DNA of 64,000 nt from Arbacia lixula (taxonomy: Eukaryota; Echinodermata; Echinoidea; Arbacioida; Arbaciidae), in the NCBI GenBank assembly GCA_963669155.1, contig OZ022576.1, positions 16,778,035 to 16,842,034 of the forward strand. The letters are read 5' to 3'. The position numbers were made by a program, and so were the translations under genes. This document shows positions 10,901-24,400 of this stretch, piece after piece. The stretch's first letter is position 1; every line of letters starts with the position of its first letter. Under the pieces are notes generated by a model. That model saw only the letters and a program-made list of their open reading frames with translations, did no database searches and had not been told where the DNA came from.

Positions 10901-12728
10901 TATATCCAAGAATGAAGATTGAAGAACAAAGCTGCTAATATAATTGCTGCAATGAAATAACAGTATAAACAAGAATTGTTAAAACTTGTATCATTTTTAG
11001 AACTTCATGTGGAATATCATGTGGAAAAGTGTAACATGATATCGGACTGAACAGTAAATCCATTAATGATAAATGTATGCTTACTAGTACATGTTTGACA
11101 AAATTTACATTATGGTCATGATCTTAGGCTACCAGTGTCAGCCACACATTCCTGATTTCTGTTATCAATTTGCTGACACACATCATGATTGCACCATTGC
11201 CAAATTTGATTTTCTCTGGCTTTTTTTTATGCATAAATGATTCCATGGGCAAAAAGTAGCAAAGCTTGCCATTTTCTTTGTACTACAGAGGACTTGGTTC
11301 AAAGGAAAGGGGTAACTAAACAATGTGAATTGCCAACTCTAGGTGACATTTTAAATGTGACATGTTATGCAAAACCTTGTCTTCTAACAACGTAAGCAAT
11401 TTGTTTTATGGAACAAAAGACATATATACATATGCTTTGTGTGCTGCCATGCATTATTGTTATTGGATACCCATGTTATTTGGATTTGTCCTACAGCCTC
11501 TATTGTTTCAATTACTCTTGCACAATTCATATCAGCAGCATGAAGCATTGAATATTATCCCACAGTGTAAATGTATCATTACAAATCAAATGTACCAAAT
11601 TAATTTTATGATTACAGACATTTTCATATTGCTTTTACCGACATCTTCAGATAAAGATCAAGGACCAAATGAAAATTCACATAGAATTCCAGTGAGTGAA
11701 TTCTGTGAAGATACAACCCAAGTTGTCTCAAACTACTGAAATATTATTTGCATTGCAGAAATGAAAATGAATTTGAATACTTAATATGGACATGAATTCA
11801 TGTAATTTATTGTGTTTTCATTTTACTCCTCAGACTTTCAATGTATTTTTCCCCCTCTACCACATCACTCTCCAATTAATACCTCATGACCCTTCTAATG
11901 TGCATGATAAGGTTCATAATGTTAACAGGGGTGCCCGTTGTAGTAGGCTGATAGCATGAAATCTGGCATTAGCACATGTAACTTTGTTGACTTTCAAGGA
12001 TCTTTTTGATGTGGCAGCACGGTTCAATTCTCAGAAACAAGTTTTGTGCTGGCATTTATGTTGGAACCATGATAAGGAAGTGGATGGGGACGGGGTAGGG
12101 GTGGAGGAGTTTTATGGTGCCCATGAGGACCACTCTTGAATTTTTATATCTAGTTAGAACCCTTGCTGACATGTCTTCTGTGGCTGTAATTTTCACCATA
12201 TAAATGTGTGTATGCATGAGAATATGTGGATGTTTGTTTGTTGTACTTGTACATTCGTGTGTTTACACATGCACGCCTCACCGACTAGACTGATTCCCCA
12301 CTATCTCCTAACTGAGGTTAGCTTGAATGTGACTGCATGTGGCAAAATTTGCCGGGGTCATGTACAGGATGAGTAACAAAACCTCTGGGGATATCAAGTA
12401 CTGGTATACAAGACTAGGTGTTTGTATTCGATTTCTCACATTTTGCACAGACCTTTTGAGTGCGAGGTCAGTTCTGCCTCTGCAACTGACATACATTTCT
12501 CGTTCAGGCTAGAGGGCTGTCTCAACTATTCACTCAAATCATGATCTTTTGGAAAGACAAGAGCACGCATGTGTTACACATTTTCAGACAAATCTGATTT
12601 CCTGCAGCTAAATGTGTAGATGTCAGTGATGGGGACAAACCAGTAATTTGAGTATGTTGTTTGGTCTTCCGACATGTCATTCCTGCTAGGATTAATAAGT
12701 CGACTATGGAGATAGTGAGATACAGAGG

Positions 12729-12888
<160 letters not shown>

Positions 12889-12967
12889 GGAGAGAGCTTG
12901 GCAGGTTACTGTTGATTAATTTGCCATCCCATCACTCAATTACCCAATTAAATAACACACACTTTTT

Positions 12968-13262
12968 CCTTATACCACCTTAACACCTTTTCCTTATCAA
13001 ACCATCATAACAGACTTCTTCCTGATCATCCCACCACAACACACTTTTTCCTTACCATACCACCATAACACTTTTTCCTTCTTATACCACCATAACACAC
13101 TTTTCCCTTATCATCCCACCATAACACACTTTTCCCTTACCATACCACCATAACACTTCTTTCTTCTCATACCACCATAACACACTTTTCCCTTATCATC
13201 CCACCATAACACACTTCTTTCTTCTCATACCACCATAACACACTCACACATTTCTTCCTCAT
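12968..13262. repeat. Minisatellite, about 28-32-bp unit
   Basis: Tandem variants of ccaccataacacacttttcc plus cttaycat, about ten copies, alternating 'ttatcatccc' and 'ttaccatacc' forms. C/A-rich on the + strand. Confidence 0.85.
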
Positions 13263-15487
13263 CATGCACCATAACACAAATGCACATACAAACACTCTCT
13301 CTTCATCTGTCCCACTTTTACATTTATGTAAATGGTTTAAGCTAGGAATTAAAGAACTCCAGACACTCAAAAAGTATTTTTTCATATTTTTGTCATATTT
13401 TCATTTTTTCCATTTTCTCTGCAATAATCAATATTTACAACAATAGCAGGTTCTAAATACATGTTATCCATACCTCTCAAGTGAAAAAATAATCTTCATG
13501 CAACATCAGAATTGGCTCTGATTGAGAAAGATATGAGAAATAAAATGAATGTCTGGCATATCTACCACCACAGGAATAAAAAAAAAAGAATCTTTGCCCA
13601 ACACAATTGGATTTGCATGTTGCATCTTTTGATGACATGTACATGTACATGTATATCAACAACGTTACTTCTTTGTGTACGTTTGAGGGGGTTTTCCTAT
13701 ATTTCACTCATAGGTACAATGAACAAGAAGATATTTTTTTGATATATAAATTGAAAACTAAAAACAAATGAACTCCTGTTACTTTAGAGACAAACAATGT
13801 CTGTACAAGATTGGTGACTTGCCAAAGAAAATCTACAGAAATGATAAAATAACCTGTAACATCTGCTGCTGATGAACTACTATTTGGAGTGTAAGAGAGA
13901 ACTATTAGTCCTCCCACAATTACATGTAACTTTTTAATAGTAATTAGCAGATGAACTTCTTTAAAAAAAAAAAAACATTTTACATGTATATTGTACACAA
14001 TACGTGAGGAACATAAAGTAATTGAAGTGTGAAATTGCCATGATCCTGCTTATTTACTCCGACATCAAATGATGAAATATTTCATAAATAGATTTATCCT
14101 CTGACACTGTCAAATATCACTGTTTATCATTGGAAAACTCCTTTGCATAATAATTCTTCTGTAGCTATTTACAAAATATACAAGTTCAAGGGTTACCACA
14201 ACAAGTCAACAACATTTGATACTTCACAGAAACTATATATCCATCCATCTTGGAGGTCAGCTACAAGTTGAAATAAAACAAATACATTTTACAGGTAAAC
14301 ATTTCAGTAAATTACACCAGTATGACTATTGATCTTTATATTTCTTAGAAATGGGGAAAGATTTATATAAGACCTAGAAACTCATCAGATACACTATGTA
14401 GACACACAAGTAGTTATCTTCATGTACATGTATTTACATGTAGACAAGAATATCCTAAGCAATTATTTCTAAAAAGTAAAGAAAGAAATAATGATTCATC
14501 CTATGAATTAGGTTTTCATATCAAACATGCTTACATGAATTTAAGTTTCCTTATACAATCACACGCTGAGGAATAATACACACATATTTGTTTCAGCATA
14601 GCTACATGTACATGTACAGTAATGTAAATTTGATGTTACCATATTTCACATGGATAATGATTGAGATAAATATTCACATCTTTTCTGTGTATGTGAGTGT
14701 TTAGAGGCACTTGAGTCATTACTTGTCTGTTAGCTAGTCCCATTACCTCCCAGGCCGACAAATCTTGCTTTCTAGGCTACGGCTGTCCCCAGGAAAACAC
14801 TGGACTACAAACACATAACACCACTAAGCAATGAGAACACACACTTGCACAGCGCCACAACCACCTACAACATGATAAAGCTTCGCTCCTGACGCTAGAT
14901 TACATGAAAACAAGCTCACACTATGACTGAATGAAAGAATCATTGTCAATAACCAAAATACCAGAATGTACAGTAACTTTTATAGGTATTTATGTCATTC
15001 TGTACAAAAAAAAAACAATCTCCATGATTTCTTTTTCACAGACAATTACTCACAAAAGCTAGTGCAACTTTTAAACATCTGTAAAGCACCAAAAATATTT
15101 TACCAATTTCTGTGTCACTAGTGACATGGCATAAACGGTACATCTAAAAATCATAAGCAGTGTGGCTAGAGGATCTAGAAAGATTGGGAGGCAAAGCTAT
15201 GCTGGAATCTGGGCACTGCAAAATGGTAGGCAACACATCTGCCATACATATACCTGTACTTCAAAGAACAACAACGAAGGACTGAGAGAGGAAACATCAA
15301 GAGAAGGAAGCCATTAGAAACTTCCTATACATTACTGACCATAACAGCCATCGCTAGTAAAACATGTTCACTCTATGACCACTGGAAAGAGGAAAGGTCG
15401 CCAGCATCGAGACACGACATAGAGCAGCATATTGCAACTTTAAAAAGTCTTGGGAGAGAGCCCGAGCATATTGCAGAGTGTTTTTCT

Positions 15488-16140
15488 TCACATGGACTGC
15501 TCATCCCTATCCCTATGTGATGAGTTGCCATTGCGTGGGATGAGGAACACCGTGCCATCAGGCATCTGCTGGAGCGTGTAGTCATTGGGGTCTACCGGTG
15601 CCCCATGCTCATCCTGAATGGAAGAAAAGACTTCGTTGCACAGTTCTGCGTACCTCTGCTGCATGTCGCTAACCTCTTTGTCGATGTTGTCACGTTCCTT
15701 CACCAGCTTGTCACGTTCCATCCGCAGCTCGCCAACCGTTTCCTCCACCATCATGATCGCGTCTATCTTGCGCTTGCGGCAGTTCTGCGCGGCCACCTTG
15801 TTTTTCCCACGACGTCGGATATCACGCACAAGTTGCAACTGTGCGTCGTTGAGCTCATACTTCTTCATCAGGTCGTTGAAGGCATCGACGGGAAGGTTGA
15901 TGATCTTTTCCACATTGATCGGCAGCTTGAGCGCCTTGGCCCGCTTCTCATCCCTGTTGAGCTTCATCCCGTTGTAGCCATTTGTGCCATTGTGGCTACT
16001 GTTGGAAGCGCCGTTGCCGTTCTGCATCTCAGACTGTGAGGGTGAGGAGTAGGAATGGTTGTGCTTGATGTTCTCCATCTTTGGAGGTTGTCCACTGTAG
16101 CTGTTACTGCTGGAATCACTGCCGTACTCTCTCTCATGAC
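15488..16140 (-). CDS. NFE2L: NFE2L last coding exon: CNC domain, bZIP and C-terminal VFLIPR motif
   Basis: Acceptor on the - strand is ...TTTAACGTGCAG, then GTCATGAGAG. Two bases complete a Gly codon, and the frame HEREYGSDSSSNSYSGQPPK runs into MENIKHNH.... The CNC domain runs from RDEKRAKALKLP through INLPVDAFNDLMKKYELNDA. The DNA-contacting basic region is RDIRRRGKNKVAAQNCRKRK, almost identical to human NRF1/NRF2. A leucine-zipper segment of about 40 residues follows, then the Neh3-type VFLIPR motif and stop at 15490-15488. The internal Met at 16078 is not the protein start. Confidence 0.96.
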
Positions 16141-17008
16141 CTGCACGTTAAAAGAAAATGAAGTAAAAGTCCCCATTAATACTGATTACCAAAAAAAAAA
16201 ATGATGTATGTAAATGAGTGAGCCAACATAAGAAAAGAGGTAAGAAGAAAACAGAAACTTACAATGATTGGACATCACTGCGGGTGACTTCCCTGCTTGT
16301 ATATCAACTTCAACTGAGCAGACATTAAACTGCCAAGTGATTATAAGAACTTGATGTATCAGACAGAATATCAGATATTGGGAAACCCATCCAAATCTGG
16401 TGATTCATATAGTGTAAAGAATAACAGATTGGCACCTTTATCACTCTGTAAACTCTTGTTACCTGTATATCTGCAAGTGATTTAGCTATCAAGTCATCAT
16501 TAATCAGCATTTTGCATCACCCACTCACACTAAGCGCTGATATTACATACAGGTGTCTAGCATGCTTACAAAGGAAATCTCCATGAACAACATAACACTT
16601 CATTGCGCAGGAACACTGCATTATTGGAAGTAAACTTTTCAGACATGAGAGTGAGACACACTTTTTTTGGAGTGGGGCGGGAGATAAACAGGAAATTCAT
16701 CATACCTATTCAACACTGTCCCCTTTCATAACTATATATTGACACACATGTAGACTTTTGTGTTGTTTTAAGCCCCAAAATAGAATTTCATTGTTTTTGT
16801 TGCAATGAAACTTCCATACTCATATTTCACCTATACAATGTTTATGCATTTGCATTGAGGAAGCTTGGGATTATTCTACTCTATTTTTCTGGCTACTATG
16901 AATACAACCAAATTATGTTTTTACTTCTTTATCATTAGATCTGGGGCTTTTTGAAGCGGATGTTAAAAGCACATCAGCAGATTCATGCACAAGATGTCAA
17001 CTCATTTC

Positions 17009-17053
<45 letters not shown>

Positions 17054-20000
17054 TAGAGGGAGAGAGAGAGTGACAGAGTGAGAGAGAGAGAGGGAATACT
17101 GACCTCTTGAAAAGCCGTATCCTCCTGCTGCACCCTTGAAATGTTCTTGGTCAGAGCTTGACGAATACCCAGCTGCCCCCTCTTCATCATCAAAGATGGA
17201 GCCATCTGTATTGAGGAATAGAAATAAAATGTTGCTGTGTTAATAATAGTGATCTACATGCATATTAACTTGAAAAAATGTTTTGTAAAATGTACAAATT
17301 CCATTGACATAGAAGATACCCACATTGCACACCTGTGAAAAATATTCACAGGTGCTCAAAGTGAATGAGCCCATGAAACGCAAGAAAGAACTCTGAAAAC
17401 TTGAAGTTCTCTAATGCACATGTACTGCATGTACATGTCATGTAGGGTGTAATACACAACATGGTTCAATATGCTTGACTCATAAGGTCAGACTGGAAGG
17501 TGGCCTCCTCCCATACATTCTTCCCCGCAAAACACAGACTGTGCAGACAGGAAGGTGTTTTTTTTAGGAAGACATGTGCACTGTACATATACATACATGT
17601 ACATTTATGAACTAAATGTACAGTCGTGTAGTATGCACAAATGCCTACAGATCTATACGTATATGTTCCATGAAATCGACATGTACATACATGTACAAAT
17701 GTATGTGTAAATTTAGGACCTTCAGATTCCTATTTGTATGAAATTATTATTTGAGGATAAAAATATAACCTCACATAAATAATTTGAAATTGAACAAATT
17801 CCATGTACAATGAGGCATGACCTGTACATTGTACACCAACCTGAACATGTCTCAGTCACCACACAAAACAGGCTCCCTGATTGTTCTGTTGCAAATATAT
17901 TGCACAAATGAACTGCATAATGTGACTGCACTATGCAGCCAGACAGCTTTTGATGACCAGGTACATGTACACGTAATCATCATCCATGACTCAAATGTAC
18001 ACTGCACTCACCACGTCTAGGCAGGGCAAACAAAGGCAATAAGACCTGCACGGATGATGCAGGATCCATGTGAATCATGCAGGGAAGCCACATATAGGCA
18101 GGCACCAGACATCCTAGCTGAAGGGGAGAGTTGATTCCTTGCATTGTGAGGGCAATCCCTGTCTGCTTAGTGACTTCTCTCATCCCAAGGACAAATCCAT
18201 GGAGGAAAACTCTTCACCAATTGGCAGCACAAAACCACACACTTGGAAAAGCGACAATGTTACCCGATACATGTTTGCTCCACGACAGCACCAATTGATC
18301 ACTTTGTATGTGAAGCCTGATTGAGTGGGTATGAACGATACAATGTACATGTACAAGACAAAGTAGAGCAAGAGGCGCACAAGTGCAATGGGAACAAGAG
18401 TTGGGGAGAGAGAGCCAGAAGAGAACAGAGAGAAAAGGAGATCAGGTTGCAAGTAGACCTTATCGGCCTTCTCCCGAGAATTTGCAGCAAGCTCAGCACT
18501 CTCACTGACCTTTTATGACAGTCTCACAAAATCCGGCAGTGATCCAAGTTCCCACAGAGGGGGGAAAAAAGCACTAGTGCTTAGTGAGTCCCTAAGCACC
18601 TTCACAACATCTTACGACCTACATGCTGAGGCCCAGGTTTATATCAGAACAATACTTTGTGCCTACATGTACTGTGTAGTGTGTACATGTACGTGTAGTC
18701 TGTCTCATAAACATTTTGGTGTTATTCACTTTTTAAATGCCAGGGGAAAAATAATACTAGCATTAAGGGAAAGTATTCAGGTGGGGTGTAATGCAACAAA
18801 CACACTGAAGCATACTGTGATTTAAACAGCATTGTAACGTCTTAGTTTTCATAGGGCTTTGTGTATTTTTTCCACTGCTACATAAATTCTGTACTCCTCT
18901 CTATCTTATTAGCTTTCTTTAAATAGTAAGACAAGCAAGCTAGTTTACAATGTGTGTCTCTGAAACATGAATTATTTTAAGATTCAACCTTATATTTGTA
19001 CAAGAAACAAGAGGTACAATGTATTCCTGATTTTTGTTAATATAATTTCCACTAAACATGGAGTCCCAGAAAGACAGAGATGGAGAACAATACATGAACA
19101 AATTATGTTACATTTGTACATGTAACACATCCCTTTATGTCCCTTTGTTTGTGTTCAACTTAAACAGTTTACTGAGCACATTTATGCATTTGATTTGACC
19201 TTGTTAATCAAGTTGCATACATGTAAACCAGGTTGAGTTAACAAACATGTCAGAGCTGTTAAAGCATGTTCCATATTTGTACGTACCACTTTCTTCATCT
19301 GACAGGGACTCTGCATCTTCCCCCAAAGCTGCGATGACATCGTGCATCTGCTCATCAAAGTCCAGATCCAGTGGGTTGATTGGTTGTGCTGAGCCTGGGG
19401 AGTTGAGGAGCTCCATGAGCAATGAGCTGCTGTTGTCGGGCATACTGAGGTTGCTTGCAGGGTAAGGTGCAGTGACATTGACCGGGGCCATTTGGTGCTG
19501 CAGGGTCTGCATTAGGTAGTTGGTCATATTCTCATTGGAAGGCGCTACAGTTGTCGCATTGGCAGAGTGGATGGGCGGGTCCACGTTGAGGTTTGTGAAG
19601 TTGTTGAAAGATTCGGTGGCGTGCGCTGGTGGCATGAGAAGTGAAGGCTGCGAGTGCGGTTGAGTGGCATTCTGCAGACTGACCATCCCATTGGTGGAAG
19701 CATTCACTGCAAAGACATCATTGAGGATCTGAGGTGGTGGGAGTTCACTGATCTCGGACGAGATACCAGCACTGCCGTTGGCCACAGTTGGCATGAACTG
19801 TGGTTGGACCGCAGTGTAGCCGTCCTGCGAGCTGTTTAACGTGGCAGTGGGCAATAGTTCTGGGATGCTCCCCTGGAGCTCAGGGATGGTGGCCAGGTCC
19901 TGCCACCGCTGCTCAGCTTCTTGCTGTGTCAGTGCTGGGTTCAGGTCTGTCGGTGTTGTGTCTGGAGAGTATTCCTCCTCCAAGAGCTGTAAGCAGTCCT

Positions 20001-21456
20001 CCAACGAGAGACTGCCTTCTTGTGGTGAGACTTGTGTTTGGGGTTGTGGCTGAGAGGGAGGCTGCTGTATGACAGGGGGTTGGATTGTCCGTTGCACTGA
20101 TTCCTCTAACTCTTGCTGAGGTCCGGGCACAAACTCTCCAGTCTCACCATCTATGCTGTAGTCCCATATATCAAGTCCTTGTTTCTTGAGTTCTTCTGTG
20201 AATCCAGGTTTGGTGATGTCTGTTTTGTAGGGGTACGTTTCAGGACAAACTCCCATGTCTATGTCCTGCCTCCAAAGACTCTCGATCAAATCCATGTCCT
20301 GCAGAAAACACAAAGAGAACAAGAAAAAAAAACATAAATGAGATGGTTAACATAAACAAAACATGCATCATGTGCACACACATTGTCTGCATGTACACAG
20401 ACATGGACTTGATGGCTAAAAAAAAAGAACGCTTGAAAAGAATGGACAGTATCATGTACATACATGTACAGTCAAACCGGTCTTAGCAGCCACCCGTTTA
20501 TAGCAGCCAACCTGCCTATAGTGGCCACTGAAATGATTGCCTTGGAGAGAGATCATGTGTTAAAGAACCTGTCTATAGCAGCCACCTGTTTATAAAGGCC
20601 ACTCTTTTTGTTTCGCTTGGGTGGCCACTATAGACAGGTTTCACTGTATATGATATGATCGGAAGCGAAAGAAAGTGAAACGTTAGAAACGTATTAGAAT
20701 CATTCTACATGTACATATACAGAAAAACAAAGAGAAGGAGGTTGAGAGGGAATGGATATTAAATAACATACGATACAATATTATCTTTGTAATACTGTCA
20801 ATTGGTTGTCACACACTAAATAAAAAAACCTTGAAAAAAATACATGAAACATTTCTATACTGTGTTGTCAAGGATAAAAGCTGCACTACCTCTGTGCTCA
20901 AATCATCTGAGGGTGTTGGTGACACAGCGTGAGAATGGCCAACGGCACCTTCCACTTCAGTGTCCATTTCTTCAAAACCTTCATCACTATCACTTTCGTG
21001 ATGGTTGCCATGCGCATCGTGATTTCCGGTAGTGGCATGATCTGTATTGTGACCCGGTGTAGGATTCGCAGGCTGTTGGGCAACAAGAAGTTGTCCATTC
21101 AATCGCTGTGCAGTACTCGCTTCTTGTCTATCCAACAAAAAAGCTGTGAGATCCCTACTCCTGGGGCTAGTTATGACGGGCGGCCTTTCATAAAGAGAAT
21201 CCAGCTCATGGAATGGTGATCGATCATAAAACGAGTCTCTAATTATATTCTTGGAATGCGTTTGTCCAACAGAATTGTATAAATTGTGGAACTGAGTCTC
21301 TGTTAGCCCAACACTGGGCCCTAACATTGTGTCGTGAAATCCAGAGTTTGATATGAGAATGTCCTCCCTGAAGTAGTCCGTCCAATCAAGACGTAACATA
21401 CTCAACATCAATGCTATGGCAAGCATTGTGTTGTACGGCAGTTTCTTTTGAATCAT
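15488..21456 (-). CDS. NFE2L: CNC-bZIP transcription factor, long NRF1-like (ER-anchored) isoform, 777 aa
   Basis: Exons on the - strand in order: 21456-20890, 20298-19287, 17205-17104, 16140-15488; 2334 coding bases give 777 residues (human NRF1 is 772). The protein is a stress transcription factor held in the ER membrane by its N-terminal anchor. After retro-translocation, de-glycosylation and proteolysis it enters the nucleus to activate proteasome genes as a heterodimer with small Maf. Visible parts: hydrophobic anchor (residues about 10-22), TQFHNL motif, cleavage-site-like AFLLDR, KEAP1-type degron region, Neh4/Neh5-like motifs, an Asn/Ser/Thr-rich region with ten N-glycosylation sequons, CNC domain, basic region, zipper and VFLIPR tail. 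An in-frame TAA (21508-21510) precedes the ATG. Role from the NRF1/SKN-1A family; exon chain from splice consensus and phase. Confidence 0.88.
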
Positions 21457-24400
21457 TTTGAAGAAATGTCTGGTGCAGGAGTACTGAGCAGAATATCTAA
21501 CTTTAAGTTAGGAAGACAGTGCAATTTAAGTTGAATCAAAGTTCAGTGGGTCAAACTTGACAAGTTAAATGCAACTTCACACGGTCACTAGCTTGGTCTG
21601 ACTAGTATGGTCTGACTTGACACCACATCATGCACAAAGGCAAAGTTTGGTTGACCTACATGAATGCCATGCCCATGGCCTGGGTATTATCAATGTGGAA
21701 ACAAAGATCCACTCCCTTTGTTTGCACTGGTCAGCAGAACGATGTTGATCGTTGATTGGCCTTACGCAAATCTATTGTCGTAATGCACCGGTGGCGAGCC
21801 CATACTGCGCTGCAAGTACGACGACGACAACGGCCAGGCCCCAACAACAGGACTCCTTTGTTTTCGAGCACAGGAAATTAACATTATTGACGCGAACTCC
21901 TGCCGGCACATTACTTCCTGCGTTTGGGAAATGAAGCTCGTAAGCTCATGTCACATAAATTATGATCCTTCACGCTGATGAATACACATGTGTAGCTAAA
22001 ATAGACATACGAGGCGTTATAAATCCGTTTATGAAGTCGGTTCAGGCCAGTTCATAATCAGGGTGTTTACAGCTACACTCTCTGCATGCATGCATGTGCA
22101 CAGTCAATGGAAGGTAACCATCAAAATTGACGACTCATCGCACAGAACAATGAACGATACTCTGAGATCGCCAATGTTTGTAGGAAAAATCACTTTCCAG
22201 CAGCACTTTTATTATATGAAAATGAAGCTGCAGTTAGAAACCTATGTTTTCTTCATTTGATTCGTTCCAGAACAGACCAAACAGAACAGAAATCACGAAA
22301 AAGCCAAGAGTTTCGTGTTCGCCACGGCTGTATTTCTTCGTTCTAATGAATTTCACCCGGTAGTAGAAAGACAAGGGTCAACTGTATAGCGCGCTACGAT
22401 ATGAGCTATGCGCACGATCCACGCACTGGTAACATATTCTATATTTAGTAAAATACGTCATCGAATAGCACGTTCTGGAATAACACTATTCTTCGTCCGC
22501 AGACCCTCTGCAACGAGCAGTGTTGATGTTTTCTGAACTATTTTGGTTTCAAGTTGAGCAAAGCCCTTTATAAATATAAAAATAAATAAATAAATAAATC
22601 AAATACGAATGCTTTGTTTTTTAGAAAACAGGTAGCTAAACAAAACACTTTTGTCATTTAATCAAATTGAAAAAAAAAATCAATATTTCAAAAAATGTAT
22701 CCCCCTGCCACTGGTTCATAATGTCAACCACGAAAACTGGGTATAAAACACTCACTTATCGAGGCACTTAAAAAAGCCATGCGTCGGAATAAAAATAGCA
22801 CGACAAATTCCAAAATTCGAAGCTCATGCATGAATTTGAAAGCACTGACCTAGCAAGTGGCCACGTTCGTCACCTCTGTACCACTTTTTTGTGCAAACTT
22901 GACTAACATTGACAAATAGTTTAGTCATATATATATTCACTTAAAACTAACAATTGGCAAATAATTTGTTGCAATATCTGGTATGATTCAGGAAAGTGTT
23001 TGGATCACAATTCGAAACATAACTGAAACCTGTAATAAACGTATTCGCAACGATCATGCTTTCAGCATGGATATATTACTGTGAGTCTAATAACAAGACT
23101 AACATAAACGTGGAGCCCCGCCCCACCAGAACGATCCTTTAGACAATACAAACATGATACCATACATGTTGGCCTCGTGATTCTCCGGGGTGTTACGTGA
23201 ACGAACAAACAATGAGGTTGTCGCCAAGTACCACGAACGGGATATATACATATAGTTGCGGATATATAAGAAAAAATATGAAATAAAGTTTGATTGTTGA
23301 GTAAATTACACCCGCTGTATTATAGAAGCAGAATAACAAAATAATAAATAGATCGTTGTTAATCGCTGAGTTGCTGAGGCATGTTTTCATTCCGGTAAAC
23401 GTAGGCACATTTCCCTCATAAGTTCATACCCATACCCGTTTTCAAACTGGACGATACATCACTAAAAAATGTGTTACGTTGACCGTAAACTTCAATCTTA
23501 AATCATATTTCCATTAGAAGGTGTGATAGGGAAATGTGAAGTTTGATCCGGAAGTTTGAAAGCCCCTCAAAAAAATTGACGGCGATCCGAAAGTAGGGCC
23601 GAAGTCAATTTGAAATAAACACACACAAAAAAAGTAAGTACCCTCTAAGCAAAATAGCATAACTTTTTATTGAAGAGATTTTGGGCAAAATAATTTGGCA
23701 GGATTGTTTTATTAGCTTATTGACCAACTGATGTGTGAAAATCACATTAATCCAATCAGTTATGCATGAGTGGGCAAATTTTAAAGGCAAAAAATGTCAC
23801 TTTTCAAAAGTCACAAGGGTAATTTTAGGATTCCGTCATATGAATTTTTGATGAATTCCATTTCTGGTGCTTAATGTATGTCCTTTCAATGTTCATCATC
23901 CATCTCTCGATGCACTAACACCTATCCCGACACTTAAGCCATTGTTCTGGACAGTTTTTTTCTGGTTGAGTAAGCACCGTGTAACAAAATACTCATCCCT
24001 CTTGAGTTTGAAACTTTTAAAAACCCTTTATTTTGGCGAAAAAATGAAACTCTGGATATTTTGACAAAGATATGACATGACCTGTTATGTAAACATACAA
24101 AGTCATTGCCCATTCATGGTTGAGTGAAAACACATAAAATGTATTATTCAAACGGCATAAACGATTACCTTTGTGACTTTTGAAAATGATATTTTTGCCT
24201 TTCAAAATGTACCCACTCATGCATGACTGATTGGATTAATGTGATTTTCATAGAGAAGCTAGTCAATAAGTTAAGGAGCAATCCTGCCAAATTATTTGGC
24301 CCAAAACCTCTGCAATAAAAAGTTATATTATTTTGCTTGTTGGGGGGGGGGGGGCTTACTTTTTTGTTGTTGTGTTTATACCTGTCGATATAGGCCTTTA

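Noticed and set aside
11362..11739. 125-codon + strand frame in the spacer
   Set aside because: AT-driven hydrophobic composition, no motif, no splice or promoter support.
12968..13262. CRISPR-like regular spacing
   Set aside because: Contiguous degenerate minisatellite in eukaryotic DNA without unique spacers.
15605..16039. 144- and 119-codon + strand frames
   Set aside because: Shadows of the highly biased bZIP exon on the - strand.
19182..20072. Several 60-98-codon frames over the Neh2 exon
   Set aside because: Other-frame shadows of the NFE2L exon 19287-20298.
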